64,000 bases of DNA, from positions 145,931 through 209,930 of the forward strand of contig JALWFG010000018.1 of NCBI GenBank assembly GCA_027038965.1, in the 5' to 3' direction. Positions 29,159 to 38,127 of this stretch are shown in pieces (within the stretch, counting starts at the first letter, position 1; each line of letters starts with the position of its first letter). The position numbers were made by a program, and so were the translations under genes. Under the pieces are notes generated by a model that was given only the letters and a program-made list of their open reading frames with translations, was not told the origin of the DNA and ran no database searches. The stretch is from Candidatus Desulfofervidaceae bacterium. GTDB lineage: Bacteria; Desulfobacterota; Desulfofervidia; Desulfofervidales; Desulfofervidaceae.

Positions 29159-30556
29159 ATGGAAAAGAAGCAGTCTCTATTAAGGGCATTACCTTCTGTA
29201 GATGAATTGCTGAAGGAAAAGGCAATTCTGAATTTGTTGTCTCAAAAACCACGCCAGTTAATCGTAAATACTATTCGGACTATATTAGAAAAAGAACGGG
29301 AGAAGATCTTAAAAGGAAAGAGTCAAGGGGTTCATAAAGACAATGTTGTCAATCAAGTTGTCAGTGAAGTTGAACGCAAAGGGAAAAATCAACTCTGCCG
29401 AGTAATTAATGCTACAGGGGTTGTGGTTCACACCAATTTGGGGCGTTCTTTGTTGGCTAAAGAGGCCATAGCCCACATTGTAGAAGTGGCTCAATACTAT
29501 AATAATCTGGAATATGATTTACAGCAGGGCCGGCGGGGAATGCGATATAGCCATATAGAGGGGCTTTTGTGCGAATTAACCGGGGCTGAAGCAGCGATGG
29601 TGGTTAATAATAATGCTGGAGCTGTTTTTTTGGTGCTCAATACCCTGGCTTATGGCAAAAAGGTCATTATTTCAAGGGGGCAATTGATAGAGATCGGGGG
29701 ATCCTTTCGGATTCCTGATGTCATGACTAGAAGTGGGGCCATTTTGAAAGAGGTTGGCACCACTAATCGGACTCATCTTTACGATTACGAAGACGCCATT
29801 GATGAAGAAACAGCTATGTTGATGAAGGCCCACACGAGCAATTATAAAATTATTGGATTTACGAAAGAAGTGCCTCTCAAAGAACTGGTTAATTTGGGTC
29901 ATCAGTATAAATTGATTGTGTATGAGGATTTGGGAAGTGGAAATTTTATTAATTTCCCTAAATATGGCTTAGAAAAAGAGCCCACAGTGCCAGAAGTAGT
30001 TGCGGCAGGGGTGGATATTGTAAGCTTTAGTGGGGATAAGCTACTTGGAGGCCCTCAGGCAGGAATTATCCTTGGAAAAGAGGAATATATAGAAAAAATT
30101 AAGCGGAACCCCTTAAATCGTGCCTTAAGGATTGATAAATTTACCCTGGCTGCCTTAGAAAGCACCCTCAAGTTATACCGAGATGAGAAAACGGCCTTAA
30201 GAGAAATCCCCACATTAAAATTTATTTTTACACCCCCAGAGGTCTTGCGTCGTCGGGCCAGGCGGTTATGTCGGCACTTAAAGAAATCTCTGGATAACAA
30301 GGAATTTGCCTTGAAGGTTGATGCAGATGTGTCCAAGGTCGGGGGTGGGGCCTTACCAGGTTTGACTTTACCTACATATGTGATAAAAATAAAACCCAAG
30401 AGGATGTCTGTAGTAAGGTTGGAAAGGGAACTGAGGGCTACCGAACCTCCTTTAATTGGACGTATTGAAGATGAGGCCTTATGTCTTGACGTTCGCACCA
30501 TTCAGGACGAGGAAATAAAACTTGTTCCTGAAATCATTAAAAGGGCGTTAGGGTAA
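29159..30556 (+). CDS. selA: L-seryl-tRNA(Sec) selenium transferase
   Basis: Converts Ser-tRNA(Sec) to Sec-tRNA(Sec) with selenophosphate; PLP enzyme, decameric in bacteria. 465 residues. N-terminal SelA domain (SLLRALPSVDELL), RVINATGVVVHTNLGRSLLA and the PLP lysine in SFSGDKLLGGPQAG are all hallmarks. AAGGAGG precedes ATG 29159. selB lies 2.4 kb away; selC and selD were not seen in the window. Confidence 0.96.
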   Translation: MEKKQSLLRALPSVDELLKEKAILNLLSQKPRQLIVNTIRTILEKEREKILKGKSQGVHKDNVVNQVVSEVERKGKNQLCRVINATGVVVHTNLGRSLLAKEAIAHIVEVAQYYNNLEYDLQQGRRGMRYSHIEGLLCELTGAEAAMVVNNNAGAVFLVLNTLAYGKKVIISRGQLIEIGGSFRIPDVMTRSGAILKEVGTTNRTHLYDYEDAIDEETAMLMKAHTSNYKIIGFTKEVPLKELVNLGHQYKLIVYEDLGSGNFINFPKYGLEKEPTVPEVVAAGVDIVSFSGDKLLGGPQAGIILGKEEYIEKIKRNPLNRALRIDKFTLAALESTLKLYRDEKTALREIPTLKFIFTPPEVLRRRARRLCRHLKKSLDNKEFALKVDADVSKVGGGALPGLTLPTYVIKIKPKRMSVVRLERELRATEPPLIGRIEDEALCLDVRTIQDEEIKLVPEIIKRALG

Positions 30557-30557
30557 A

Positions 30558-30947
30558 ATGGAGAAGAGCATAAAAAGGCATATTCAGGCTATTTTAAAGG
30601 ATTTACCTTCTGGCTTTCGTAGTGAGAGGACTATAGAAGAAACAATTAAATGTGCCCTTTTTGATTGGATAAAAAGTCAAGGTTTGCTCCCTGTGCCCTC
30701 TTATCGTCCACCCCGCCGTCAAGAAGAACCCCTTGCTCTGGTGGCTTTGGATCAGGAAAGAAACATCCTTTATGCCTTTGCCGTTGCCCCTGTCATCACT
30801 TTAGGGGCCATGAAGACGTTTAAAATCGTAGAGGCAAAAGAAAAATATTTTATTACCTATTCTCAAATGGCTAAAAAGGTGGAAGAAAGTAGATTTTTCC
30901 TTACTCCAGACGTAATTCATTTGCATGTAGGTAGAGACATCAGCTAG
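30558..30947 (+). CDS. Unknown 129-residue protein cotranscribed with selA
   Basis: I do not recognise this family. It starts one base after the selA stop, so coupling to selA is near certain. The sequence is a compact alpha/beta protein without membrane segments: basic helix (MEKSIKRHIQAILKDL), SERTIEETIKCALFDW, a proline/arginine patch (SYRPPRRQEE), then beta-like LVALDQERNILYAFAV. The first half loosely resembles small nuclease-like N-terminal domains, but no catalytic motif is clear. A role in selenium metabolism is only suggested by position. Confidence 0.75.
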   Translation: MEKSIKRHIQAILKDLPSGFRSERTIEETIKCALFDWIKSQGLLPVPSYRPPRRQEEPLALVALDQERNILYAFAVAPVITLGAMKTFKIVEAKEKYFITYSQMAKKVEESRFFLTPDVIHLHVGRDIS

Positions 30948-31207
30948 GGGTAAATAAGGCAATGTCGCTGGGTTTAAGTTAATCATTGTTTTTTTGACCG
31001 CCGGACACAGCACTGGATAGACGTAACTGTTATAAGTCCTTAGTTGGCTTTTTTCTTCTTTCAGGCAGGTTTTCCTAACAAGCGATAAAACGGCTGACGA
31101 AACGATTCAAAAAGTCAAAGAATTTGTAACTGTCTGTCCTGCCCTCAAGAGGCAGGATACAAGGCTTTTAAGTTATGGTGCGGAATTTGTAGGGGGCGTA
31201 ACATCAG

Positions 31208-31963
31208 TTAATCATGTTTTTTGAAAAATAAGGCATCCAATTTTTGGCAAATTTCTTTTAAAAAGGCCGCGTCATCATCACAAAGCTCTCCTTTAGCCAG
31301 AAGGTTTGGTCTCAAAATAAGGGTCCTCAAAAGGGCTTGCTGTCTGCGCCAACGAGCAATGTTTTGATGATGTCCTGAAAGAAGTATCTCTGGAACTTTG
31401 TATCCTTCATATACGGCTGGTCGGGTATAGTGAGGGTATTCTAGAGTGCCTTGGGAAAACGACTCTTCTTCTACAGATTCTTGTTTGCCTACTACCCCTG
31501 GGATGAGGCGGGCAATAGCATCTACAATGCAGATAGCCGCAGGTTCTCCTCCGGTTAAAATAAAGTCGCCCAAGGAAATATCATCATCTACAAATAGCCT
31601 TACCCGTTCATCAATGCCTTCATAATGACCACAAATAAATGCCAAATGTCCTTTTTGACTCAATTCAAAGGCTACTTGCTGGTTAAACACCCTACCCTGC
31701 GGAGAAAGCATCGTAATCCAAGCCGAAGGGGCCTTTGTTTTCAAATATTTGATGGCCTTAATTATTGGTTCAGGTTTCATTACCATTCCGACGCCACCAC
31801 CATAGGGTTCATCATCGGTTACTCGGTGTTTTCCTTCAGCAAAATCCCGAATATTAATAATTTCAATCTCTATCTTTTTCTGTTTAAGGGCTCGGCCAAT
31901 GATACTTGTCTTAAAGGGGGATTCAAAAAATTCTGGAAAGAGGGTTAAAATGGTGAAAATCAT
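31208..31963 (-). CDS. trmD: tRNA (guanine37-N1)-methyltransferase
   Basis: SPOUT methyltransferase making m1G37, preventing frameshifting. 251 residues from ATG 31963 (MIFTILTLFPEFF); a longer frame from TTG 31990 overlaps the ABC gene and is less likely. Key motifs: EPYGGGVGMVMKPEP, ALICGHYEGIDER-type (AFICGHYEGIDERV), DFILTGGEPA and the C-terminal TRPAVYEGYKVPEILLSGHH. Two nt after the upstream ABC ATPase stop. Usual neighbours rimM and rplS are absent. Confidence 0.95.
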   Translation of the reverse strand: MIFTILTLFPEFFESPFKTSIIGRALKQKKIEIEIINIRDFAEGKHRVTDDEPYGGGVGMVMKPEPIIKAIKYLKTKAPSAWITMLSPQGRVFNQQVAFELSQKGHLAFICGHYEGIDERVRLFVDDDISLGDFILTGGEPAAICIVDAIARLIPGVVGKQESVEEESFSQGTLEYPHYTRPAVYEGYKVPEILLSGHHQNIARWRRQQALLRTLILRPNLLAKGELCDDDAAFLKEICQKLDALFFKKHD

Positions 31964-31965
31964 AG

Positions 31966-32748
31966 TTAACCTGAGATTCCCTGAGTCCAAAATTGGGAAA
32001 GCTTCCCATGAAATCTCTTGATTTGGGCGGTTAAAAAGTTTTGAATTTCTGGATTGTCAGATTGAAAAACCTTTTGGGATTCATCACATATGGCGATTTG
32101 TCCCTGACTTAAAACCGCCACCTTATCCGCCACTGCAAAGATGGTAGGTACATCATGACTGATGATGATACTGGTAATTTTCAGTCGCGATTCCATCTCT
32201 AGAATGAGCTCATAAATAGAAGCGCTGGTAACTGGATCCAATCCTGTGGTTGGCTCATCGTAAATAAGGATTTCAGGCTCAAGCACAATGGCCCTTGCCA
32301 AACCTACTCTCTTCTTCATTCCCCCTGAAAGCTCGCTAGGCATTTTGTTTTCAATATTAGGTAGTCCTACCAGCTTTAGTTTTTCTTTAACAATTTGGTT
32401 AATTTCCCTTTCACTCAATTTGGTGTGTTCCCTTAGAGGAAAGGCAATGTTTTCTCCTACTGTCATAAAATCAAAGAGGGCCGCTTCCTGAAAGAGCATT
32501 CCAAAACGTCTCCTGACCTTTTTCAGTTCCTTAGCACCTGCCCGAGTAATGTCTGTCCCATCTACAAAAATATGCCCTTTGTTAGGTTTTAAAAGCCCTA
32601 CAATGTGCTTTACAAGAACCGTCTTTCCACTTCCGCTCCGTCCAATAATAGCCGTAATTTCACCTTTGTGGATTTCCAAATTAACACCCTTTAACACCTT
32701 TTGTTTGCCAAAGCTCTTGTGCAAATCAACGATTTTTATCATATCCAT
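31966..32748 (-). CDS. ABC transporter ATP-binding protein, MlaF/Mkl-like
   Basis: 260-residue ATPase: Walker A GRSGSGKTV followed by LVKHIVGLLKP, the segment typical of MlaF-type proteins that drive phospholipid or hydrophobic-molecule trafficking with an MlaE permease and an MCE protein. Q-loop region MLFQEAALFDFMTV, signature LSGGMKKRVGLARA, Walker B EILIYDEPTTGLDP, H-loop IIISHD. No permease or MCE gene is adjacent here, so partners must be elsewhere. Confidence 0.88.
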   Translation of the reverse strand: MDMIKIVDLHKSFGKQKVLKGVNLEIHKGEITAIIGRSGSGKTVLVKHIVGLLKPNKGHIFVDGTDITRAGAKELKKVRRRFGMLFQEAALFDFMTVGENIAFPLREHTKLSEREINQIVKEKLKLVGLPNIENKMPSELSGGMKKRVGLARAIVLEPEILIYDEPTTGLDPVTSASIYELILEMESRLKITSIIISHDVPTIFAVADKVAVLSQGQIAICDESQKVFQSDNPEIQNFLTAQIKRFHGKLSQFWTQGISG

Positions 32749-32958
32749 AACCTATTCTGCTTAGCCATTTCAAACTATACATTATCGTTGGGGGCAACGT
32801 CAATAAGTCGCAGGACAGCAACTTCCTTTTTGTTCTTGTTTTATTCAAAATACCATTTATTTATTGCGTTAAGGCGTTTGGAGCACTAATAACGCTTTTG
32901 CAAGATAACTCTTTTTAAGCTATATTAATTAATAAAAAGCTTTTAGGGGTTAGACTTG

Positions 32959-34869
32959 ATGAAGCCTATCATTCTTGGCACTGCGGGCCACATAGATCAC
33001 GGTAAAACAGCTTTAATTAGGGCCTTAACCGGCATAGATACTGATAGACTAAAGGAGGAAAAAGAAAGGGGTATTACTATAGAACTTGGTTTTGCCTTCC
33101 TTACGCTGCCTCAGGGGCAGTTAGTAGGGATTGTTGACGTGCCAGGGCATGAAAAGTTTGTGCACCACATGGTGGCTGGAGTGGCAGGAATAGATTTGGT
33201 TGCCCTTGTGATAGCGGCTGATGAAGGAGTAATGCCTCAAACCAAAGAGCATTTAGATATATGTTCTTTGCTTAAAGTTAAAAAGGGATTGGTTGTCATT
33301 ACCAAAATTGATCTGGTTGAACCAGATTGGCTTGAATTAGTGGAAGAAGATATTCGGGAGTTTTTGAAAGGCACCTTTTTAGAAGACGCCCCTGTTATTA
33401 AGGTTTCTTCAGTTACTAAAGAAGGCATCCCAGAGTTAATCGCCACCCTTGAAAAATTGGTCCAAGAGATCCCCCCTAAATCAATAGAAACCTTATTTCG
33501 GTTGCCAATAGATCGCGTTTTTACTGTAAGGGGATTTGGGACCGTGGTTACAGGCACCACCATTGGAGGGAGGGTAAAAACTGGCGATTCTCTCATGATT
33601 TACCCTCAAGGAATAAAGACCAAGGCTCGCAGTATCCAAGTCCATGGCAGGGATGTAGAAGAGGCCATAGGGGGACAAAGAACGGCCATCAATCTTCAAG
33701 GGATCGAAAAAAACAAGGTTGCCAGAGGCAGTATTTTAGCCCCTCCTCAAAGCTTGATTCCCTCCTTTATGCTTGATGCCCAACTTGAAATTTTGCCGGG
33801 TTGCCCTAAACCTATAAAGAATAGAACCTTGGTACGGCTTCACCTCTATACAAAAGAGGCTTTGGCTTATTTGATTTTATTGGATAAAGAGGAATTGAAA
33901 CCTGGGGAGGTAGGCTTAGTCCAATTTCGAATTCAAGAACCAGTCGTAGCCTTACCTGGAGATAGATTTATAATCCGTTCTTATTCCCCTATTATTACCA
34001 TTGGTGGCGGCTTTGTTCTCCATCCCGCACCCTCTAAACATAAGAGGTTTAAGCCAGAAGTAATTAGGGATCTCAAAGTGTTGGTGTCCGGAGATTTACC
34101 TCAAAAGGTTTTGTCTTTACTGCACGAAGCGAGATACAAGGGCTTAAGTATGAACACGTTAAAGGTTTATATTAATGCTTCTAATAAAGATTTAAGAAAA
34201 GTCTTAGAAGAATTAATAGCATCGAATCAAATATACTGTATCAATCATGATAAGACCATATATGTCCATTCTGCCTTCATAAAAGGTCTTTGGGACAAAA
34301 TTGTTTGTTTTTTGCAGGGATTTCACAAAACATATCCCCTTTTGCTCGGAATTCCAAAGGAAGAGTTAAGAACAAAACTTTTGCCCTTTATTTCTGAAGA
34401 ACTCTTTGATTTTTTGCTAAAAAGGATGGAAGAAAAGGGGGAAATTGTTATCGCCCAACATAGGGTAAGATTGGGCTCTCATGAAATTAAGTTGAGCCAG
34501 AAGGACCTCCAGCTAAAGAGGGCTATTTCTCAAATGTTTAAAGAAGCAGCTTATACCCCCCCTTCACCAAAGGAAATTGCTCAAAAGCTGGGCGTAGAAA
34601 AGGAAAAAGTTGATCATCTCTTACGTCTTTTAACCGAGGAAGGGAAAATAGTTAAAATAAAAGAAAATTTCTTTTGTGATGCTCAACTTCTCAATCAATT
34701 AAAAGAGCAACTCATTGATTATCTAAAAAGGCATGGCAGTATTGCTCCAGCAGATTTAAAAGGTCTAACCCATGCCTCTAGAAAATTCAATATTCCACTT
34801 CTGGAATACTTTGATAGGATTAAATTGACGGTTAGAAAGGGTGATAAACGGGTATTATTTCAAGTCTAA
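32959..34869 (+). CDS. selB: Selenocysteine-specific elongation factor
   Basis: Delivers Sec-tRNA(Sec) to UGA codons next to a SECIS hairpin. 636 residues from ATG 32959 (the TTG three bases earlier is unneeded). GTPase motifs: [41 protein letters not shown]. Domains II-III follow, then C-terminal winged-helix repeats (about 370-636) that bind SECIS RNA. With selA this implies a Sec-decoding organism. Confidence 0.96.
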   Translation: MKPIILGTAGHIDHGKTALIRALTGIDTDRLKEEKERGITIELGFAFLTLPQGQLVGIVDVPGHEKFVHHMVAGVAGIDLVALVIAADEGVMPQTKEHLDICSLLKVKKGLVVITKIDLVEPDWLELVEEDIREFLKGTFLEDAPVIKVSSVTKEGIPELIATLEKLVQEIPPKSIETLFRLPIDRVFTVRGFGTVVTGTTIGGRVKTGDSLMIYPQGIKTKARSIQVHGRDVEEAIGGQRTAINLQGIEKNKVARGSILAPPQSLIPSFMLDAQLEILPGCPKPIKNRTLVRLHLYTKEALAYLILLDKEELKPGEVGLVQFRIQEPVVALPGDRFIIRSYSPIITIGGGFVLHPAPSKHKRFKPEVIRDLKVLVSGDLPQKVLSLLHEARYKGLSMNTLKVYINASNKDLRKVLEELIASNQIYCINHDKTIYVHSAFIKGLWDKIVCFLQGFHKTYPLLLGIPKEELRTKLLPFISEELFDFLLKRMEEKGEIVIAQHRVRLGSHEIKLSQKDLQLKRAISQMFKEAAYTPPSPKEIAQKLGVEKEKVDHLLRLLTEEGKIVKIKENFFCDAQLLNQLKEQLIDYLKRHGSIAPADLKGLTHASRKFNIPLLEYFDRIKLTVRKGDKRVLFQV

Positions 34870-34935
34870 AGAACTTGCCTTTTATTCTTAAATTTTCTAA
34901 ATTAGAGGGATTAAAAAGAGACACGGGGGGATAAA

Positions 34936-36576
34936 ATGCCATATCAAGAAAATCTTACTTTCAGAGAAATTTTAGAAAAGACGACTCAAACCTATCCAGA
35001 TTCTCCTGCTATTTGCTGGGGGGAAGAATTTCTTTCTTATAAAGAGCTTTTTTTTAAGGCCAATCAACTAGCATGTGCCTTGTTTAAGTTGGGAATACGA
35101 AAGGGTGATAAGGTTTGTGTCTGGATGCCTAATGTCCCTGAATGGGTTATTTGTTGGTGGGGTATCCCCATGATTGGAGCCATTTTTGTGCCTATTGACC
35201 ATTGGTATAAATCCGTTGAGGCCGAACATATTGCCAACCACTCAGATGCCGTTTGTTTGCTTGTTTATCACAACTTTAAAACCTGGAATTTTTTGGAAAT
35301 ACTGAAAGATGTTAGGGCTGAGAGTATTAAGCATATTGCGGTTGTGGGTGGTGAAACGGAGGCCAAAGAAGTTGGAGGCATTACCTTTGACCACCTTTTA
35401 AAAATGGGAGATGACTGGGAAACAAATGCAGATTATCTTAATCAAACCAGGCAAGTTATGCCTAACGATACAGGGGCCATCCTTTATACCTCTGGTACTA
35501 CAGGAAATCCAAAAGGGGTGATGCTTTCTCATCATCAAATTATTAAAAATGCCTATGATCAAGGCGAACGTATGGAAGTTAGAGCTCAAGATAGATTGGT
35601 AGTTCCAGTCCCGTTTAGTCACTGCTTTGGTTGTGTTATGTCTATTACCATGCTAGGTAGTGTGGGAGGGGCCATTGCCCCCTTAATCGCCTTTAATGAA
35701 AGAGATGTCTTGGAGACGATTCAAAAGTATAAATGCACCATGCTTCATGGAACACCTACTATGTTCTTAAGAGAATTAAAGCTATTTAGAAATGGAGATT
35801 ATAAGATTTCTTCACTCCGAACTGGCATTATGGCAGGTGCTCATTGCCCTGAAGATCTGATGCAATCCGTCACTAGGGAAATGGGACCAAACCTTTGTAT
35901 TACCTATGGCCTAACCGAAGCCTCTCCAGGAATTACCATGACAAGTCTTAATGACAGCATAAAAGACAAAGTGAACACAGTAGGCAGGACTTTGCCTGAT
36001 ATTGAGGCTAAAATAGTAGATGATCAGGGCAGAGAGGTACCCCCAGGCACAGTGGGAGAGATTATTTGTAAGGGATACAATGTAATGCAAGGTTATTATA
36101 AGGCCCCAGAGCTTACCAACTCTGTAATTAAAAATGGCTGGCTTTATAGTGGCGATTTGGGAATTATGGATGAAAGAGGGTATATTACCTTTAAAGGAAG
36201 GAAAAAGGAGCTTGTTATTACGGGTGGTTTCAATGTTTATCCCCCAGACGTAGAAAGATTCCTAAGAGAATTTCAAAAGGTTCAAGATGTAGCCATTATC
36301 GGTGTCCCTGACGAAGACCTAGGGGAAGTTGTGGCTGCAGTGGTAATTCCTGATGGAATCCCTGTAAGTGAACAAGAGGTAGTTGATTTTTGTTATGGCA
36401 AGATTGCCAGCCCTAAGGTGCCTCGTTATGTCTATATCACCAAGGGATTTCCTTTAAGCGGAAGAGGGAAAGTACAAAAATACAAATTAGTTGAAGAGGT
36501 AACTCATTTGATAAGGCAAGGGATGTTAAAGAAAGTCATTCCTACAGAGGTGAAAAGAAGACAAGGGCTTGGTTAA
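34936..36576 (+). CDS. AMP-forming acyl-CoA synthetase
   Basis: ANL-superfamily ligase, 546 residues, activating a carboxylate to acyl-AMP then acyl-CoA. P-loop AILYTSGTTGNPKGVMLSH, GLTEASPG adenine-binding motif, YSGDLGIMDERGYITFKGRKKE hinge, and the catalytic lysine region PLSGRGKVQKYKL. Overall it resembles fatty-acyl or aryl CoA ligases; chain specificity cannot be read off. ATG 34936 has GGGGGGA just upstream. Confidence 0.92.
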   Translation: MPYQENLTFREILEKTTQTYPDSPAICWGEEFLSYKELFFKANQLACALFKLGIRKGDKVCVWMPNVPEWVICWWGIPMIGAIFVPIDHWYKSVEAEHIANHSDAVCLLVYHNFKTWNFLEILKDVRAESIKHIAVVGGETEAKEVGGITFDHLLKMGDDWETNADYLNQTRQVMPNDTGAILYTSGTTGNPKGVMLSHHQIIKNAYDQGERMEVRAQDRLVVPVPFSHCFGCVMSITMLGSVGGAIAPLIAFNERDVLETIQKYKCTMLHGTPTMFLRELKLFRNGDYKISSLRTGIMAGAHCPEDLMQSVTREMGPNLCITYGLTEASPGITMTSLNDSIKDKVNTVGRTLPDIEAKIVDDQGREVPPGTVGEIICKGYNVMQGYYKAPELTNSVIKNGWLYSGDLGIMDERGYITFKGRKKELVITGGFNVYPPDVERFLREFQKVQDVAIIGVPDEDLGEVVAAVVIPDGIPVSEQEVVDFCYGKIASPKVPRYVYITKGFPLSGRGKVQKYKLVEEVTHLIRQGMLKKVIPTEVKRRQGLG

Positions 36577-36708
36577 GAATAAACCTATCATTTAAAGGCA
36601 TATTACTTTTTTATCTGTTGTTTATTTGTAAGGGTTGATTTAGTCCCTTTGGTGGTGAATAATGTTTCAAAAATGATAAGGATCCAAAAAGGAATACTTT
36701 AGGGTCTG

Positions 36709-36724
36709 TGTTCCACATGGAACA
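36709..36724. other. parS-like centromere site
   Basis: TGTTCCACATGGAACA, one mismatch (A for G in the centre) from the parS form TGTTNCACGTGNAACA. About 8 kb from parAB. Located just before the YkgJ gene. Confidence 0.72.
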
Positions 36725-36738
36725 ATGAGGGGTTGGAC

Positions 36739-37167
36739 ATGCCAAAGGTCTTTGAATGCAAGATGTGTGGGGAATGCTGTAAGGGACAAGGAGGAATAAG
36801 AACTACCTTAGAGGAAATTGAGCAAATGGCTAAATATTTAAAAATGGACAAGGCAAGGTTCATGGCCGATTTTGTGAGAAGGGAAAATGGTTTTTATTAT
36901 ATTAAAGAGAAAGAAAGGGATGGTCAGCTTGTCTGTGTATTCCTTCAAGACAATGGCGGGTGCGCAGTCCATCCTTGTAAGCCCCTTCCATGTAAACTTT
37001 GGCCCTATTGGAAGGGAATTTTGAGTAGCGAAATTGATTGGCGGGCCCTGATGGATGTTTGTAAAGGGTTTAATCCCAAGGTGAGTTTTGAGGAATTTGT
37101 GAAAGAGGGGATGAAGGAAAGGGAGAAAATATTGGGGAATAGGCAGGATGAAAGAAGATATCTATGA
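36739..37167 (+). CDS. YkgJ-family cysteine-cluster protein
   Basis: 142 residues from ATG 36739 (the frame also opens at TTG 36733). Cysteine pattern CKMCGECC near the N-terminus, then CAVHPCKPLPCKLWPYW and a later DVCKGFNP, the UPF0153/YkgJ metal-binding arrangement, probably Zn or Fe-S. Molecular role unknown. Its end overlaps pyrF by 20 nt, so the two are cotranscribed. Confidence 0.85.
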   Translation: MPKVFECKMCGECCKGQGGIRTTLEEIEQMAKYLKMDKARFMADFVRRENGFYYIKEKERDGQLVCVFLQDNGGCAVHPCKPLPCKLWPYWKGILSSEIDWRALMDVCKGFNPKVSFEEFVKEGMKEREKILGNRQDERRYL

Positions 37168-37906
37168 GGATGCTCAGAAACGCCTGATTTTTGCCTTGGA
37201 TGTATCAGACAGGAAAAGGGCCCTTTATTGGGTTGACCTTCTTAAGGAGAAGGTTGGAATTTTTAAAATTGGTTTAGAGCTATTTCTGTCCGAGGGGAAG
37301 GATTTAATTGATGAAATAAGGCGGAGAACTGGGGCCAAGATTTTTTTAGACCTTAAGTTTCATGACATTCCAGCCACCGTTTTAGGGGCGTGTTATCAAG
37401 TTGTCCATTATAATGTAGATTTTATAACTGTCCATGCCTTTCCTAAGGCCGGCTTGTTTAATAATTTTTTTAAAAACAAGGTTAAAATTTTAGGAGTGAC
37501 AGTTTTAACCTCTCTTGGCCCAGAGGATCTGATTCAACTGGGCATAAGGAAGGAGCTTGCCTATAATCCCGAAAGACTTGTGTTAGAAAGGGCCAAAATG
37601 GCCAAAGAGGCGGGATGCGCTGGGATAGTTTGTTCAGGAAGGGAGGTAAAGATGGTAAAAGGGGCCTTGGGTAAAGATTTTATTGCCGTTACCCCTGGAA
37701 TTAGATTGGCTAAAGAGCAAATTCAGGATCAAAAAAGGGTTGTTACTCCCTTCCAAGCTGTCAGGAATGGCGCTGACTATCTAGTTATAGGAAGGAGTAT
37801 TAGGATGGCTAAAGACCCCTTGAAAAGAGTAGATGAAATCATAGAGGAAATTATTCGAGCCCTATCATTTGAGAATAAAAAACCACCTTGTGATAGCTCA
37901 ACCTGA
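37148..37906 (+). CDS. pyrF: Orotidine 5'-phosphate decarboxylase
   Basis: Last step of UMP synthesis. 252 residues. The catalytic Asp/Lys tetrad is visible as FALDVSD, FKIGLELF and IFLDLKFHDIPATV; the phosphate-binding end is VTPGIRL and GADYLVIGRSI. Group I (bacterial) type. Followed by a strong terminator. Confidence 0.96.
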   Translation: MKEDIYEDAQKRLIFALDVSDRKRALYWVDLLKEKVGIFKIGLELFLSEGKDLIDEIRRRTGAKIFLDLKFHDIPATVLGACYQVVHYNVDFITVHAFPKAGLFNNFFKNKVKILGVTVLTSLGPEDLIQLGIRKELAYNPERLVLERAKMAKEAGCAGIVCSGREVKMVKGALGKDFIAVTPGIRLAKEQIQDQKRVVTPFQAVRNGADYLVIGRSIRMAKDPLKRVDEIIEEIIRALSFENKKPPCDSST

Positions 37907-37949
37907 GCTAAGGCCTCTTAATTCTTCACGTGGGGCAACTACCTGTTTT

Positions 37950-37987
37950 AGGAGGACTTTTAGGTGCTACTAAAAGCCTTTTTTTAG
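37950..37987 (+). terminator. Rho-independent terminator after pyrF
   Basis: AGGACTTTTAG, 6-nt loop, CTAAAAGCCT, then TTTTTTT; one bulged A. Sits 44 nt after pyrF. A related AAAAAAGCCTTTTTAG motif follows at about 38000. Confidence 0.85.
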
Positions 37988-38127
37988 AGTCATTCTTCAA
38001 AAAAAGCCTTTTTAGTCTTTGCCACAGGTTACGGAAGAACATACTTTGTTTTATACTTTAAACTTTTTATTTTGGCAAGAAGAAAAAATGCCTAAAATTT
38101 GTTGTAATTTTCTGAATAAAACCTTCT

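Noticed and set aside
30948..31207. selC tRNA near selA/selB
   Set aside because: No tRNA(Sec) pattern (long variable arm, TTCAAATCC anticodon region) is found; only a TCCTGCC/GGCAGGA hairpin at about 31137-31157.
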